Assembly: GCA_036277115.1 (NCBI GenBank)
Contig: DASUNM010000024.1
Location: 372,001-436,000 of the forward strand
Length of the DNA: 64,000 nucleotides
Source: Pyrinomonadaceae bacterium
GTDB lineage: Bacteria; Acidobacteriota; Blastocatellia; Pyrinomonadales; Pyrinomonadaceae
Direction of reading: 5' to 3'
The notes below the pieces were generated by a model, which saw only the letters and a list, made by a program, of their open reading frames with translations, was not told the DNA's origin and ran no database searches. A program made the position numbers and the translations under genes. This document shows positions 25,331-33,913 of the stretch, piece by piece. Position 1 is the stretch's first letter; each line of letters opens with the position of its first letter.

Positions 25331-27232
25331 ATGAACATTATTCGCAATTCAATTCGCACACTCGTCTTTTTGCTTCTTCTGGTGCTCGGCGGGGTTGACG
25401 TGAACGCGCAGGCCTGGTCGGCCAAACTCGACGAAACAATTCGTTTCTATCAACCGACAGATGTCGGCGCGGTCATTGTCGGCACGAAGAAATCTGTCTA
25501 CGCGGTGGATGGCGCGACCGGCGACGTCCTGTGGCGGCGGAAAGACGCGACGCTGGATGAAAACGAGATTGCGCCGGTGCCGGGAACCGATCTGGTGCTG
25601 CTCAGTTTTGAGAAAGACAAGCGCACGCGCATCGAGGCCATCGACATTCTTTCTGGCGATCCGATTTGGCAGAGCGAGAAGTTGAAGGGCGCGGTCATGC
25701 AGATGGCCGTGGACATTGACGGCAACTTGCTCGCGGTCGTGCTTGCGCGGGACGCGAAAGGGAAGGCGAGCAGCGGCTTAAAACGAAAGCCGATGGTTCA
25801 TGTGCTTGATCTATCGACCGGCGATGAGATTTGGAAACATGAACTGGGCAGCGACATCGAGATGATGCCCACGAGTTGGAGCGAAAACGAAGACGTGGGA
25901 TTCACTCTCGACAATTACCATCCGCCGATGTTTATTAGCGGCCGGCTTTACCTGTTCTACGAAGGCGCGACTTCGTTCGAAGCGCGCAACGGCAAGGAAC
26001 GCACGCGCGAAAAATACAAAGTTAACGAGGGTGGATTGGCGCTGACCGAAGCCGCGCCGGTCGGCGACGAAGCGTTCATTTACACCTCGGGACGTGGCCA
26101 CGTGCGCGCGATTAGCCGAGACAGCGGCGAGGTCGAATGGGAAGCCAAAGATATTGGGATGACGCCGGAACTCGTGCTTGCCGGCAGAGTTATCTACGCG
26201 CGCACCGGCGGCCAGTTCACGCGTTTGAAGGACGGCGAAACTGTCGAGCGCGGGCCGTATGGAGTCAGCGCCATCGATTCACGAACCGGAAAGGTCCTTT
26301 GGCGTTACAAAGGCGCGGACAAGGGAATCACAAACATCGTCCTTCCGGACGCGGGCACGATTGTGATCGCGGATCGCGACGACGTGATCTCGGTTGACAC
26401 CGCAAACGGCAAGCGACGCAGCCACGCGCCCCACAAAATCAAAGGCGCCGCGTTCGCGCTGCTTAACGAACGGAACGAAGTTGTGATCGGCGGACGTGAA
26501 GAGATCGCCGCGTTCGATCACGCATCCGGTCGCAGCGTCTGGCGTGCAAAGTACTCGCCGCCGGGCCGAGGCCTTTTGCGCACGATCGCCGCAGTGGCGG
26601 CGCGCGCCGCGTCGGTTTATTTCCGCTACGGCGGCGTGGCGACGACCGCATTTCGCGGAGTGCAGATCGCGCGCGGCTTATCGTCCCTGAGTTCGTCTTT
26701 AAGTTGGTCAGGTTTGGCCGGCCGCTCATCGTTTTCCAACTTGCAGGCCCTGGCCACGAACTCAGCTCGTTCGTACGTGACAAATCGTTTTCGCGCGTTC
26801 GGAGTCGCGTCGCGCATGCGGCCGAACCTCCCGAACATCGCAGTGCGCGAGCGTTTGACGAGACGACCGTCGGTGAATATCGAAGAACGTCTGCTCGATC
26901 GTTTGGATCCAGCCCGGCAGCTTGAAAGGCTTTCGCGATTCCTGTGGCATCGCGAGCGTTTGGCGGCGCTGCGTGGAGATCGGATGTATTTCTACACCGA
27001 TCTCAAAGGCGTTGATGGAAACGGTTTGGCTGGCGTCAACATTCACACGGGTGCGACTGATCGCGCCGTTCGCATTAAAGACCTGGACGAGCGGTTCGTT
27101 ACGGACGAAGTTGTGGGGATCCTGTTTTCGGCTAGCGGGAACCGCTTGCTTGGTTACTCGGTGGCGTCAGGTTCGTCGAAGTTTTCACTGCCACAGCCAG
27201 AGAATGCCACGACTGTCGCAGCAACTCAGTAA
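25331..27232 (+). CDS. Exported PQQ-like beta-propeller protein with helical insertion
   Basis: A 633-residue protein with a signal peptide (MNIIRNSIRTLVFLLLLVLG..NAQA). PQQ/YVTN-type propeller blades follow, each built round an A-x-D-x-x-G-x-x-x-W pattern: AVDGATGDVLWRRK, AIDILSGDPIWQSE, VLDLSTGDEIWKHE, AISRDSGEVEWEAK, AIDSRTGKVLWRYK, AFDHASGRSVWRAK. From about residue 410 to 545 comes an Ala/Ser/Arg-rich, mainly helical region without blade motifs, and the final blades resume near RMYFYTDLKG. No enzyme residues are apparent, so a binding or assembly role is more likely than a PQQ dehydrogenase. The 3' end overlaps the convergent gene by 101 bases. Confidence 0.83.
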   Translation: MNIIRNSIRTLVFLLLLVLGGVDVNAQAWSAKLDETIRFYQPTDVGAVIVGTKKSVYAVDGATGDVLWRRKDATLDENEIAPVPGTDLVLLSFEKDKRTRIEAIDILSGDPIWQSEKLKGAVMQMAVDIDGNLLAVVLARDAKGKASSGLKRKPMVHVLDLSTGDEIWKHELGSDIEMMPTSWSENEDVGFTLDNYHPPMFISGRLYLFYEGATSFEARNGKERTREKYKVNEGGLALTEAAPVGDEAFIYTSGRGHVRAISRDSGEVEWEAKDIGMTPELVLAGRVIYARTGGQFTRLKDGETVERGPYGVSAIDSRTGKVLWRYKGADKGITNIVLPDAGTIVIADRDDVISVDTANGKRRSHAPHKIKGAAFALLNERNEVVIGGREEIAAFDHASGRSVWRAKYSPPGRGLLRTIAAVAARAASVYFRYGGVATTAFRGVQIARGLSSLSSSLSWSGLAGRSSFSNLQALATNSARSYVTNRFRAFGVASRMRPNLPNIAVRERLTRRPSVNIEERLLDRLDPARQLERLSRFLWHRERLAALRGDRMYFYTDLKGVDGNGLAGVNIHTGATDRAVRIKDLDERFVTDEVVGILFSASGNRLLGYSVASGSSKFSLPQPENATTVAATQ

Positions 27233-27833
27233 TCTTCGACCAATCTTCTTCAGTCATGGCGGCGCCGTTTTCCGCTTTCGTGTCGCGAATCTTCATGGCT
27301 TCCGCGCGCAGACGGCCATGCTCCAATACTCGCTCGACCGGCACTCCATAGATTGCTGACTGAAGTTCCGCGAGGGCGCGCGGCAGCTCTTCGGTTCCGC
27401 GTTTCCAGCGCTCGCGATGAATAATCCACCATTGCAGTTCCAGGCGCGCGACGCGATCCACGTCGAACGGAATGTCGCTTATCTGGCGAATCGCGCCGTA
27501 GAACTTGACCAGCTCCGGCAGGGCCTTTTCATAGTCAGCCTGGGTCTTACCGTCTTTGAAAGCAAAAGCCGCGTTGGCGGCGTAGTAAGCAACCTGGTTC
27601 GAGCGAACCAGCGGCATGTGATATTGCGTGCGCAGCAGTTCCGACAACTGATTAAAAAGCTGCACTTGCTTCTTGTCATAGTACGAACGCCACATCGCGG
27701 TCTCGAGCCGCGCCACCTCGTTCGGATCGAACTCGCGCATCTTCGCCGTGCGCGGGTAATACAGGTCGTACAGTAATGCGCCGACCAGCAGCGCCAGCAC
27801 GATGGCAATCGAACGAAACACAATGCGTCTCAT
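27132..27833 (-). CDS. Membrane-anchored protein of unknown function
   Basis: A 233-residue protein. It has one N-terminal hydrophobic helix (VFRSIAIVLALLVGALLYDL) and a largely helical exterior domain with conserved-looking aromatics (WRSYYDKKQVQLFNQLSELL; ARLELQWWIIHRERW). I recognise no named domain. Its start overlaps the lipoprotein gene's stop by 4 bases (ATGA), so the two are a translationally coupled pair. The last 101 bases overlap the convergent propeller gene; the final ~30 residues are low complexity and may be dispensable. Confidence 0.75.
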   Translation of the reverse strand: MRRIVFRSIAIVLALLVGALLYDLYYPRTAKMREFDPNEVARLETAMWRSYYDKKQVQLFNQLSELLRTQYHMPLVRSNQVAYYAANAAFAFKDGKTQADYEKALPELVKFYGAIRQISDIPFDVDRVARLELQWWIIHRERWKRGTEELPRALAELQSAIYGVPVERVLEHGRLRAEAMKIRDTKAENGAAMTEEDWSKITELLRQSWHSLAVAVKTSTNLTPPSNQASGSR

Positions 27834-28201
27834 TTAACTGAGTAGTCCAACTTGTACGTTGCGTTGCCACGCGTCGAGCCGACTGCGATCAGGTACCTTC
27901 CATCGGACGGAATCTTGCCAGAGAACTTCGTCGCGTCATCCATTTCACCGGCGCCGGGCAATGTCCCGTTCTCGCCGGGAAGATAGACCTGAAAGACCGC
28001 ATTGTTTTCGTCAGAGGTGATGTTCACCTCCAGAGTCTGACCGGCTTTTGCCTCCACTATGTGCCGCGTTTTCTCGCCGCGTGCGGTTGAGCCATGTACG
28101 ACGCCGCTACGCGCGTGGGAGGGTCCTTGTCTGGTGCAGCCATCGACGAAAACAGACACTAGTGTCAGCAATGTGAAATAAGCTGTTGCTCGTTGCATCA
28201 T
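27830..28201 (-). CDS. Putative lipoprotein with PPC-like beta domain
   Basis: A 123-residue protein. The N terminus is a signal sequence ending VDGC-TRQG, an acceptable though non-ideal lipobox with Cys22. The rest (AKAGQTLEVNITSDENNAVF, FSGKIPSDGRYLIAVGSTRG, NATYKLDYSVK) follows the pattern of bacterial pre-peptidase C-terminal domains, which are small beta sandwiches. It is the first gene of a coupled pair with the membrane-anchored protein. The role is unknown. Confidence 0.75.
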   Translation of the reverse strand: MMQRATAYFTLLTLVSVFVDGCTRQGPSHARSGVVHGSTARGEKTRHIVEAKAGQTLEVNITSDENNAVFQVYLPGENGTLPGAGEMDDATKFSGKIPSDGRYLIAVGSTRGNATYKLDYSVK

Positions 28202-28286
28202 GTTCGCCGTGTCAGTATCCCGACAAATCGTGATAGCGACCGGAAAGCGACGTGTTGAGACTCACCTGATCCCGTCGCTATGCTGC

Positions 28287-28322
28287 GCACCCTCACCGAA
28301 CCTCTCCCAAACGGAGAGGAGC
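28287..28322. repeat. CCTCTCC/GGAGAGG hairpin repeat
   Basis: CACCCTCACCGAACCTCTCC then CAAACGGAGAGGAG forms a CCTCTCC-AAAC-GGAGAGG type hairpin. It resembles the CCCCTCCCCG family at 17129 and 43540. Confidence 0.6.
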
Positions 28323-28355
28323 TAACGCTCCGGGTACTGACCGCACGCGAGCGTT

Positions 28356-28925
28356 CTACACCTCGTAAGGATCCTTGTCGGTGAGATACGCGATCAACTC
28401 TACCCGATTTGTCTTAGTGTCCAGCCAATGCCGGATGCGTTTGATTTCTTCGTAGTCTTCTTCGCCGAACCGATCAACATAGATTTGCTGCAAACGCTTC
28501 TTTCGCTGCTCGCGCTGCGCGCCCGCCTGCCAGAACTGAGTGAGGATGCCGTGCAGATCGTCGTGAAGATTGCGCTTCTTCAGCGCTTCCCATTCGTTGC
28601 GGTCCAGCCAAATGCCTTTGCAGCCGGCGCAATGATCGACCGAGAAGTCGAGCCCGCGCCCGACCAGGTACTTCACCATGCGAAAGCGACATTCCGGACA
28701 ATCAACCGGCACTCCCGGTTCGGCCAGCGAAAGCGTTTCCTCTTCATGCAGCTGCTCCGCGCGGTCCGTGGCATGCTCTTCGACCCAGGCCCAATACTCT
28801 TTGCCGCGAATCCAGTGGCCTTCGCATTCGTAACAACTGAACGACGAGAGATTCGGCTCCAGCTCGGTGCGCAAAAGTTCGGCGTTTTTATCGACCGGGC
28901 AATTCAATTTATTTTTGGAATCCAT
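28356..28925 (-). CDS. TFIIB-type zinc-ribbon protein
   Basis: A 189-residue protein with Cys pairs for two zinc sites: an N-terminal one (NCPVDKN with SCYECEGHWI) and a second, full zf-TFIIB motif (DCPECRFRM with DHCAGCKGIWLDRNEW). The helical C terminus is charged. Such proteins are common in bacteria and function is unknown; nucleic-acid or protein binding is assumed. The ATG at 28925 is the natural start before NCPVD. The gene precedes nothing obviously related. Confidence 0.85.
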   Translation of the reverse strand: MDSKNKLNCPVDKNAELLRTELEPNLSSFSCYECEGHWIRGKEYWAWVEEHATDRAEQLHEEETLSLAEPGVPVDCPECRFRMVKYLVGRGLDFSVDHCAGCKGIWLDRNEWEALKKRNLHDDLHGILTQFWQAGAQREQRKKRLQQIYVDRFGEEDYEEIKRIRHWLDTKTNRVELIAYLTDKDPYEV

Positions 28926-28937
28926 AAAGCTTGAAGA

Positions 28938-29261
28938 TTATTGAAAGCGAAAGGGCGGCAACTCTCTGATTGATCCTGGCGAGAGCATCCACGGCCCCAT
29001 TTCATAAACGATCCGGTGAACGCAGTTGGGTTGGACGACAACGTTGATTGACGCATCACCACACGTCGGCATCCACAAGTAGTGAAAAAAGATCCTCACG
29101 TTGTGCAAGCCGCCGGCCGTGGGAAAGCTGTGTATGCCCCAGGCGCGTCGCGTCGCCTCACCATCAATGATGATAGTCGGCGTGCACGCGTAAAGAATAA
29201 ACGAGAGGGGAAAGAAACTGGTTTCAATCTGAATGCCGGTCCAGGGTTGTTGTGCGGACAT
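28938..29261 (-). CDS. Hypothetical protein, 107 aa
   Basis: A beta-rich 107-residue protein I do not recognise. It has hydrophobic strands (FFPLSFILYACTPTIIIDG), WGIHSFPTAGGLHNVRIFF, and PTCGDASINVVVQPNCVHRI with two Cys. The pattern of short strands resembles small PEGA-like or carboxypeptidase-regulatory-like domains. It lies between gcvPB and the zinc-ribbon gene on the same strand, 15 bases downstream of the gcvPB stop, so it may be read with the gcv operon. Confidence 0.68.
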   Translation of the reverse strand: MSAQQPWTGIQIETSFFPLSFILYACTPTIIIDGEATRRAWGIHSFPTAGGLHNVRIFFHYLWMPTCGDASINVVVQPNCVHRIVYEMGPWMLSPGSIRELPPFRFQ

Positions 29262-29276
29262 GTTCGTCTCCCGCGT

Positions 29277-30845
29277 TTAGGACTGGGTAGCGGTTGCGTG
29301 GGATTCCGCCGGCGCCGGCTTCCAACGAAGCACTGGCTTGCGCGCGGCCGCGGCTTCATCGAGGCGTCCGATGCGAGTCGAGTGCGGCGCGTTTAAAACG
29401 AGTTCCGGATCCTCCAAAGCTTCCTTCGCAATCGAACGCATGGCCTCGATGAATTGATCGAGTTCCTGATGGCCGACTGATTCCGTCGGCTCGATGAGCA
29501 TGGCTCCGGAAACGATCAACGGAAAATAAATTGTCATCGGGTGGAAGCCGTAATCGATCAGACGCTTGGCAATGTCGAGCGTGTGCACGCCTTTTCGCGC
29601 CTGGCGTTTGTCGGTGAAGACGACTTCGTGCATCGGCGCGCCATCGAAGGGTTTTTCGTAATCTGACACCAGGCCATGCGCGATGTAGCGCGCATTCAGC
29701 ACTGCGGCCTCAGTCGCTTCGCGCAATCCGTCTCGTCCGTGCGTCAGGATGTAAGCGAGCGCGCGCAGCATCATGCCGTAGTTTCCGTAGAACGCTTTCA
29801 CGCGGCCGATCGATTGCGGGTAGTTGAAATCCAATTTGAAGACCCGGTCGCTACCGCTCCCGGTACTGACTTCACCATTGCTCAGTTGAACAATCCGCGG
29901 CACCGGCAAGAACGGTTCGAGCTCTTTGGTGCAGCAGCAAGGGCCTGAACCCGGACCACCGCCGCCGTGCGGTGTCGAAAAAGTCTTGTGCAGATTCAGA
30001 TGGATTACATCGACGCCCATGTCCCCGGGTCGCGCCACACCGACCAGCGCGTTCATGTTCGCGCCGTCCATGTAAACCAAACCGCCGGCGTCGTGAACGA
30101 TGTCGCAAATCTGTTGAATGTTCTTTTCAAACAGACCGAGCGTGTTGGGGTTAGTCAGCATCAAGCCGGCGACCTCGCCGTGCGCACACAGTTCGCGCAA
30201 GTGATCGAGATCAGTCAGGCCTTCCGCAGTCGATTTGATGGTCTTAACAGTAAAACCTGACAGATGAGCTGAAGCGGGGTTCGTACCGTGGGCGGAATCG
30301 GGAATCAGCATCGTGCGACGTTGCGCCGACTTCTCCTTGCCGTCGCGCGCGTCGATAAACGCGCGGATGATCATGATGCCGGTCATCTCGCCGTGCGCGC
30401 CGGCGGCGGGTTGCAACGAAATGCCCGGCAAGCCCGTGATTTCTGCAAGGTGCTGCTGAAGCTCGTAGATAACTTCCAGGGCGCCTTGTGCTTCGGCCTC
30501 AGCCGCGAGTGGGTGAAGATTCGCAAAACCGGCGATCCGCGCGACCTTCTCATTCAGCCGCGAGTTGTACTTCATCGTGCACGAGCCCAGCGGATACATG
30601 CCCAGGTCGATTGAATAATTCCAGGTGGAAATGCGCGTGAAGTGACGAATCACGTCTACCTCAGTGACTTCCGGCATGCCGGCGAGCGCGTCATCGCGTT
30701 GGAGTTCGCGCGGAATCATCTCTTCGAGCGGCGTCTCATCCACGTCCAGGGGCGGCAGACTGAAACCCGCGCGTCCGGGCTGCGAGCGCTCGAAAATGAG
30801 TTGCTCGTTAGGGCTGATGTGAGAAGTGACCTTGGTAATACTCAT
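29277..30845 (-). CDS. gcvPB: Glycine dehydrogenase (decarboxylating) subunit 2
   Basis: The 522-residue C-terminal half of the split P-protein, which decarboxylates glycine with pyridoxal phosphate and loads the aminomethyl group on GcvH. The PLP-binding Lys is K287 in HLNLHKTFSTPHGGGG; other marks are GMYPLGSCTMKYN and PDSAHGTNPASAHLSGF. It is the last gcv gene in the minus-strand order T-H-PA-PB. A paired palindromic repeat fills the 67 bases between the gcvPA stop and this start and may act on the ratio of the two subunits. GcvL (lipoamide dehydrogenase) is not in the window. Confidence 0.97.
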   Translation of the reverse strand: MSITKVTSHISPNEQLIFERSQPGRAGFSLPPLDVDETPLEEMIPRELQRDDALAGMPEVTEVDVIRHFTRISTWNYSIDLGMYPLGSCTMKYNSRLNEKVARIAGFANLHPLAAEAEAQGALEVIYELQQHLAEITGLPGISLQPAAGAHGEMTGIMIIRAFIDARDGKEKSAQRRTMLIPDSAHGTNPASAHLSGFTVKTIKSTAEGLTDLDHLRELCAHGEVAGLMLTNPNTLGLFEKNIQQICDIVHDAGGLVYMDGANMNALVGVARPGDMGVDVIHLNLHKTFSTPHGGGGPGSGPCCCTKELEPFLPVPRIVQLSNGEVSTGSGSDRVFKLDFNYPQSIGRVKAFYGNYGMMLRALAYILTHGRDGLREATEAAVLNARYIAHGLVSDYEKPFDGAPMHEVVFTDKRQARKGVHTLDIAKRLIDYGFHPMTIYFPLIVSGAMLIEPTESVGHQELDQFIEAMRSIAKEALEDPELVLNAPHSTRIGRLDEAAAARKPVLRWKPAPAESHATATQS

Positions 30846-30852
30846 TCCGATT

Positions 30853-30918
30853 GTTTAGAGGCGGGCTACTGCCCGCTGTTTCATTCGATTGATGGCGGGC
30901 GGTAGCCCGCCTCTAAAC
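30853..30918. repeat. Paired GGCGGGC palindromic repeats inside the gcv operon
   Basis: GTTTAGAGGCGGGC/GCCCGC (30853-30875) and its inverted partner GGCGGGCGGTAGCCCGCC then CTCTAAAC (30893-30918). On the minus strand the TAG of GTTTAGAGGC at the repeat edge is the stop codon of gcvPA. Confidence 0.88.
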
Positions 30919-32259
30919 CAATTCGCGTAATGAACTGACCAGCGCATCAATATCTTTGCGTGTGTTCGTCTCGGTCACGCAAACCAGAAAATCGTTGGGC
31001 CGTCGCGGGTCGTAACGCGACAACGCGATTCCGCCGTCGATTCCTCTTTCGCTCGCGAGCTTTGCCAGGAGCGTTGCTGCCTCGCCGGGGCCGCTTACGA
31101 CAAACTCGTCGAAGAACGGAGCGGAAAAGGGAAGCGAGAAGCCTTCGATTTCCGCAAGCTTGCGCGCGGCATAATGCGCCTTCTGCGCGCATTGCTGCGC
31201 GACTTCTTCAATGCCGCGCGGGCCCATCGTTTCCAGGTAGATTGTCGCCGCCAGTGCGATCAGTCCTTCGTTTGTGCAAATGTTCGACGTGGCTTTCTCG
31301 CGGCGAATGTGTTGTTCGCGCGTCGCCAGTGTCAGCACGTAGCCGCGGCGACCTTTTGCATCGAAAGCCTCCCCGACCAGGCGACCGGGAATTTGGCGCG
31401 CGTATTTGTCGCGTGTCGCGAACAAGCCCACGTAAGGCCCGCCAAAAGAAAGCGGCACGCCGAACGACTGCCCTTCGGCGACGACGATGTCCGCGCCGCA
31501 AGCGCCGGGCGACTTCAACAAACCAAACGAAATCGCTTCCGTGACCACCACAATCAGCAATGCGCCAACCGCGTGAGCCTTGTCGGCCAGAGCCTGCAAG
31601 TCTTCGACACAGCCAAAGAAGTTTGGTGACTGCACCACGACCGCCGCCGTTTTGTCGTCGAGGCCGGTCAAACTGTCCGCCGACGTCGCCCCGGTCTCAG
31701 TCGAATACGGCGAATGCTGTAGTTCAATGCCGGCGTGCTGCACATACGTGTGCGCGACTTGCAGGTACTCAGGATGAATCGCGGATGACGCGATGACCTT
31801 CGAACGTCTCGTCACCCGTTCAGCCATCAAGACGGCCTCGGCCATCGCGGTCGAGCCGTCGTACATCGACGCATTCGCGATATCCATCCCCGTTAACTGA
31901 CACACGAGAGTCTGAAATTCAAAGATTGCCTGAAGCGTGCCCTGGGAAATCTCCGGCTGATAAGGCGTGTAGGCGGTGAAAAATTCTGAACGCGAAATCA
32001 AATGGTCAACAATCGTCGGACTGTAATGCGAGTATGCGCCGCCACCGAGGAAGCTGATGCGTCGAGCGGCTTCGTTATGGACCGCCATCGCATCGAATTT
32101 CTTCAACAGCTCCAATTCCGAAAGCGCGGCCGGAACCGCCAAAGGGCCGCGCAGCCGCAGCTCCTCCGGAATTGAATCGAATAGGTTTTCTATTGAAGCG
32201 ACACCGATTTGGCGCAACATCTCGGCGCGTTCGTCGGGCGAGTTGGGAATGTAGCGCAA
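30913..32259 (-). CDS. gcvPA: Glycine dehydrogenase (decarboxylating) subunit 1
   Basis: The 448-residue N-terminal half of the split P-protein, partner of GcvPB. Family marks are MRYIPNSPDERAEMLRQIGV, FLGGGAYSHYSPTIVDHL, FTAYTPYQPEISQGTLQ and FEFQTLVCQLTGMDIANAS. It begins 4 bases after the gcvH stop, so translation is coupled. The last codons (REL V then TAG) run into the palindromic repeat at 30892-30918, which supplies the stop codon. It works in the glycine cleavage system, giving CO2, ammonia and methylene-tetrahydrofolate. Confidence 0.97.
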   Translation of the reverse strand: MRYIPNSPDERAEMLRQIGVASIENLFDSIPEELRLRGPLAVPAALSELELLKKFDAMAVHNEAARRISFLGGGAYSHYSPTIVDHLISRSEFFTAYTPYQPEISQGTLQAIFEFQTLVCQLTGMDIANASMYDGSTAMAEAVLMAERVTRRSKVIASSAIHPEYLQVAHTYVQHAGIELQHSPYSTETGATSADSLTGLDDKTAAVVVQSPNFFGCVEDLQALADKAHAVGALLIVVVTEAISFGLLKSPGACGADIVVAEGQSFGVPLSFGGPYVGLFATRDKYARQIPGRLVGEAFDAKGRRGYVLTLATREQHIRREKATSNICTNEGLIALAATIYLETMGPRGIEEVAQQCAQKAHYAARKLAEIEGFSLPFSAPFFDEFVVSGPGEAATLLAKLASERGIDGGIALSRYDPRRPNDFLVCVTETNTRKDIDALVSSLRELV

Positions 32260-32263
32260 CGCT

Positions 32264-32653
32264 TTACTCTTCGGCTTTCGTGAAATCTTCGTATTCGGCG
32301 GCGGTCAAAAGGCTGTCCACTTCGCCGGCGGCGTTCATCTTTATTTTGATCATCCAGCCTTCGCCGTACGGATCCTTGTTCACTTTTTCGGGCTCGTCGT
32401 TGAGTGAATCGTTCACTTCAGTGATGGTGCCCGAGATGGGCGTGAAAATTTCCGACACGGCTTTGACCGATTCGACTGAGCCGAATGATTCGTGCGCCGG
32501 AAACGTTTCGCCCGTCTTCGGTAGTTCGACGTAAACCACGTCGCCCAGTTGTTCCTGAGCGTGATCAGTGATTCCGACCACCGCCGTGTCGCCTTCGACG
32601 CGGACCCATTCGTGGTCCTTGCTGTAGTGAAGATTATCGGGAACGTTAGCCAT
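32264..32653 (-). CDS. gcvH: Glycine cleavage system H protein
   Basis: The 129-residue lipoyl carrier of the glycine cleavage system. The lipoylated Lys is K64 in FGSVESVKAVSEIF. It shuttles the aminomethyl group from GcvP to GcvT. The start ATG at 32653 has GAGGAGAG just before it on the minus strand. A tandem 7-bp repeat (32670-32697) lies between this gene and gcvT. Confidence 0.97.
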   Translation of the reverse strand: MANVPDNLHYSKDHEWVRVEGDTAVVGITDHAQEQLGDVVYVELPKTGETFPAHESFGSVESVKAVSEIFTPISGTITEVNDSLNDEPEKVNKDPYGEGWMIKIKMNAAGEVDSLLTAAEYEDFTKAEE

Positions 32654-32669
32654 TGACTCTCCTCGAATC

Positions 32670-32697
32670 AGAAGTCAAAAATCAAAAATCAGAAGTC
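32670..32697. repeat. Four 7-bp tandem units between gcvT and gcvH
   Basis: AGAAGTC, AAAAATC, AAAAATC, AGAAGTC: four units in exact 7-base register (28 bases). Similar 7-bp-period arrays occur at 22438, 33914/34041 and 52314/52389. Confidence 0.8.
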
Positions 32698-32710
32698 AGC
32701 AAAATTACTA

Positions 32711-33850
32711 CTACTTAGCTCGCTTGTAAAAAGGCAGCGGCACAATTTGCGCACCGACCATCCGTCCGCGCACATCGATTTCGATCGCAGTGCCAACCGC
32801 CGAAAGTTCCCTGGGCACGTAACCCATGCCGATGTTCTTCTTCAGGAAAGGCGCCGGGCTTCCCGAAGTAGCGCGGCCGACACGTTCGCCGTTTACCAGA
32901 ATGTCCTGTCCATCACGCGCGATGCCGCGATCGGTGACTTCAAAACCGATCAACTTCCGTTTGATGCCTTCCTCTTTTTGTTTCGCAAGCGCCTCGCGGC
33001 CAATGAAGTCGCCTTTGTTTAGTTTCGTAATCCAGCCGAGGTTTGCTTCGAGCAGCGTGGTGTTCTCGTCGATCTCGTGGCCATACAGGGCCATGCCCGC
33101 CTCCAGCCGCAAAGTGTTTCGCGCGGCGAGGCCACACGGCATCACGCCCTCATCGGTTCCATAGTTTCCCGCGTCGAGAATCTTGTTCCAGAGTTGTTCA
33201 GCCTTTTCCGGGGCGGCGTAAACCTCGAAACCGTCTTCACCTGTGTAACCGGTGCGCGAAATGATCGCGTCAATTCCATCAACCTTGCCCAGGGTGAAGT
33301 GGTAATACTTAATCTCTTCCAGGTTGGTTTCGGTTAGCTGTTGGAGAATTGAAATTGCTTCGGGACCTTGCAGCGCCAGTTGGCAATACTCAGCGCTCGC
33401 GTTGCGTAACTCGATGTTTTCTCCGGCGTGGTGCGATTTGATCCATTCCCAATCTTTGTCGGTTGTCCCCGCGTTCACCACCAGCAGCAGGTGATCTTCG
33501 GCCATGCGGTAGACCAGCAAATCGTCAATCACCGTGCCCTGCGGTGTCGTTAACGCTGTGTACTGCGCCTGACCATCTACTAACTTCGAAACATCGTTCG
33601 ACGTCAGTCGATTAACGAAGGCAATCGCATCGCGCCCACGGACATCGACCTCGCCCATGTGCGAAACGTCGAACAGCCCCGCACGTGTGCGCGTGCGCAC
33701 GTGTTCGTTAACGGTGCCGGCGGGATACTGAACCGGCATGTCCCAGCCACCGAACTCAACCATGCGTCCGCCCAGGCGGCGATGCGCTTCATTTAGCGGT
33801 GTTCGTTTCAAATCAACTGCGGGTGCTGACACTTGTGCGCAAAACCTCAC
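32711..33850 (-). CDS. gcvT: Glycine cleavage system T protein (aminomethyltransferase)
   Basis: A 379-residue folate-dependent aminomethyltransferase and the first gene of the operon. Family marks are LKRTPLNEAHRRLGGRMVEF, GGWDMPVQYPAGTVNEH, LFDVSHMGEVDVRGRDA, ISRTGYTGEDGFEVY and GLAARNTLRLEAGMALYGHE. The frame starts with a GTG at 33850; a second GTG six codons later is an alternative, since the family normally begins just before LKRTPL. I see no glycine riboswitch in the 400-base region upstream. Confidence 0.96.
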   Translation of the reverse strand: MRFCAQVSAPAVDLKRTPLNEAHRRLGGRMVEFGGWDMPVQYPAGTVNEHVRTRTRAGLFDVSHMGEVDVRGRDAIAFVNRLTSNDVSKLVDGQAQYTALTTPQGTVIDDLLVYRMAEDHLLLVVNAGTTDKDWEWIKSHHAGENIELRNASAEYCQLALQGPEAISILQQLTETNLEEIKYYHFTLGKVDGIDAIISRTGYTGEDGFEVYAAPEKAEQLWNKILDAGNYGTDEGVMPCGLAARNTLRLEAGMALYGHEIDENTTLLEANLGWITKLNKGDFIGREALAKQKEEGIKRKLIGFEVTDRGIARDGQDILVNGERVGRATSGSPAPFLKKNIGMGYVPRELSAVGTAIEIDVRGRMVGAQIVPLPFYKRAK

Positions 33851-33913
33851 TTGCAGAGGGAAGTATTTTCAATAAACGATCCGGTAAATTCGGAAACTAA
33901 CATGCGGGTTACT

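Noticed and set aside
30960..31544. Open frame of 194 codons antisense to gcvPA
   Set aside because: Arg/Ala/Pro-rich shadow product; the opposite strand encodes a clear GcvPA.
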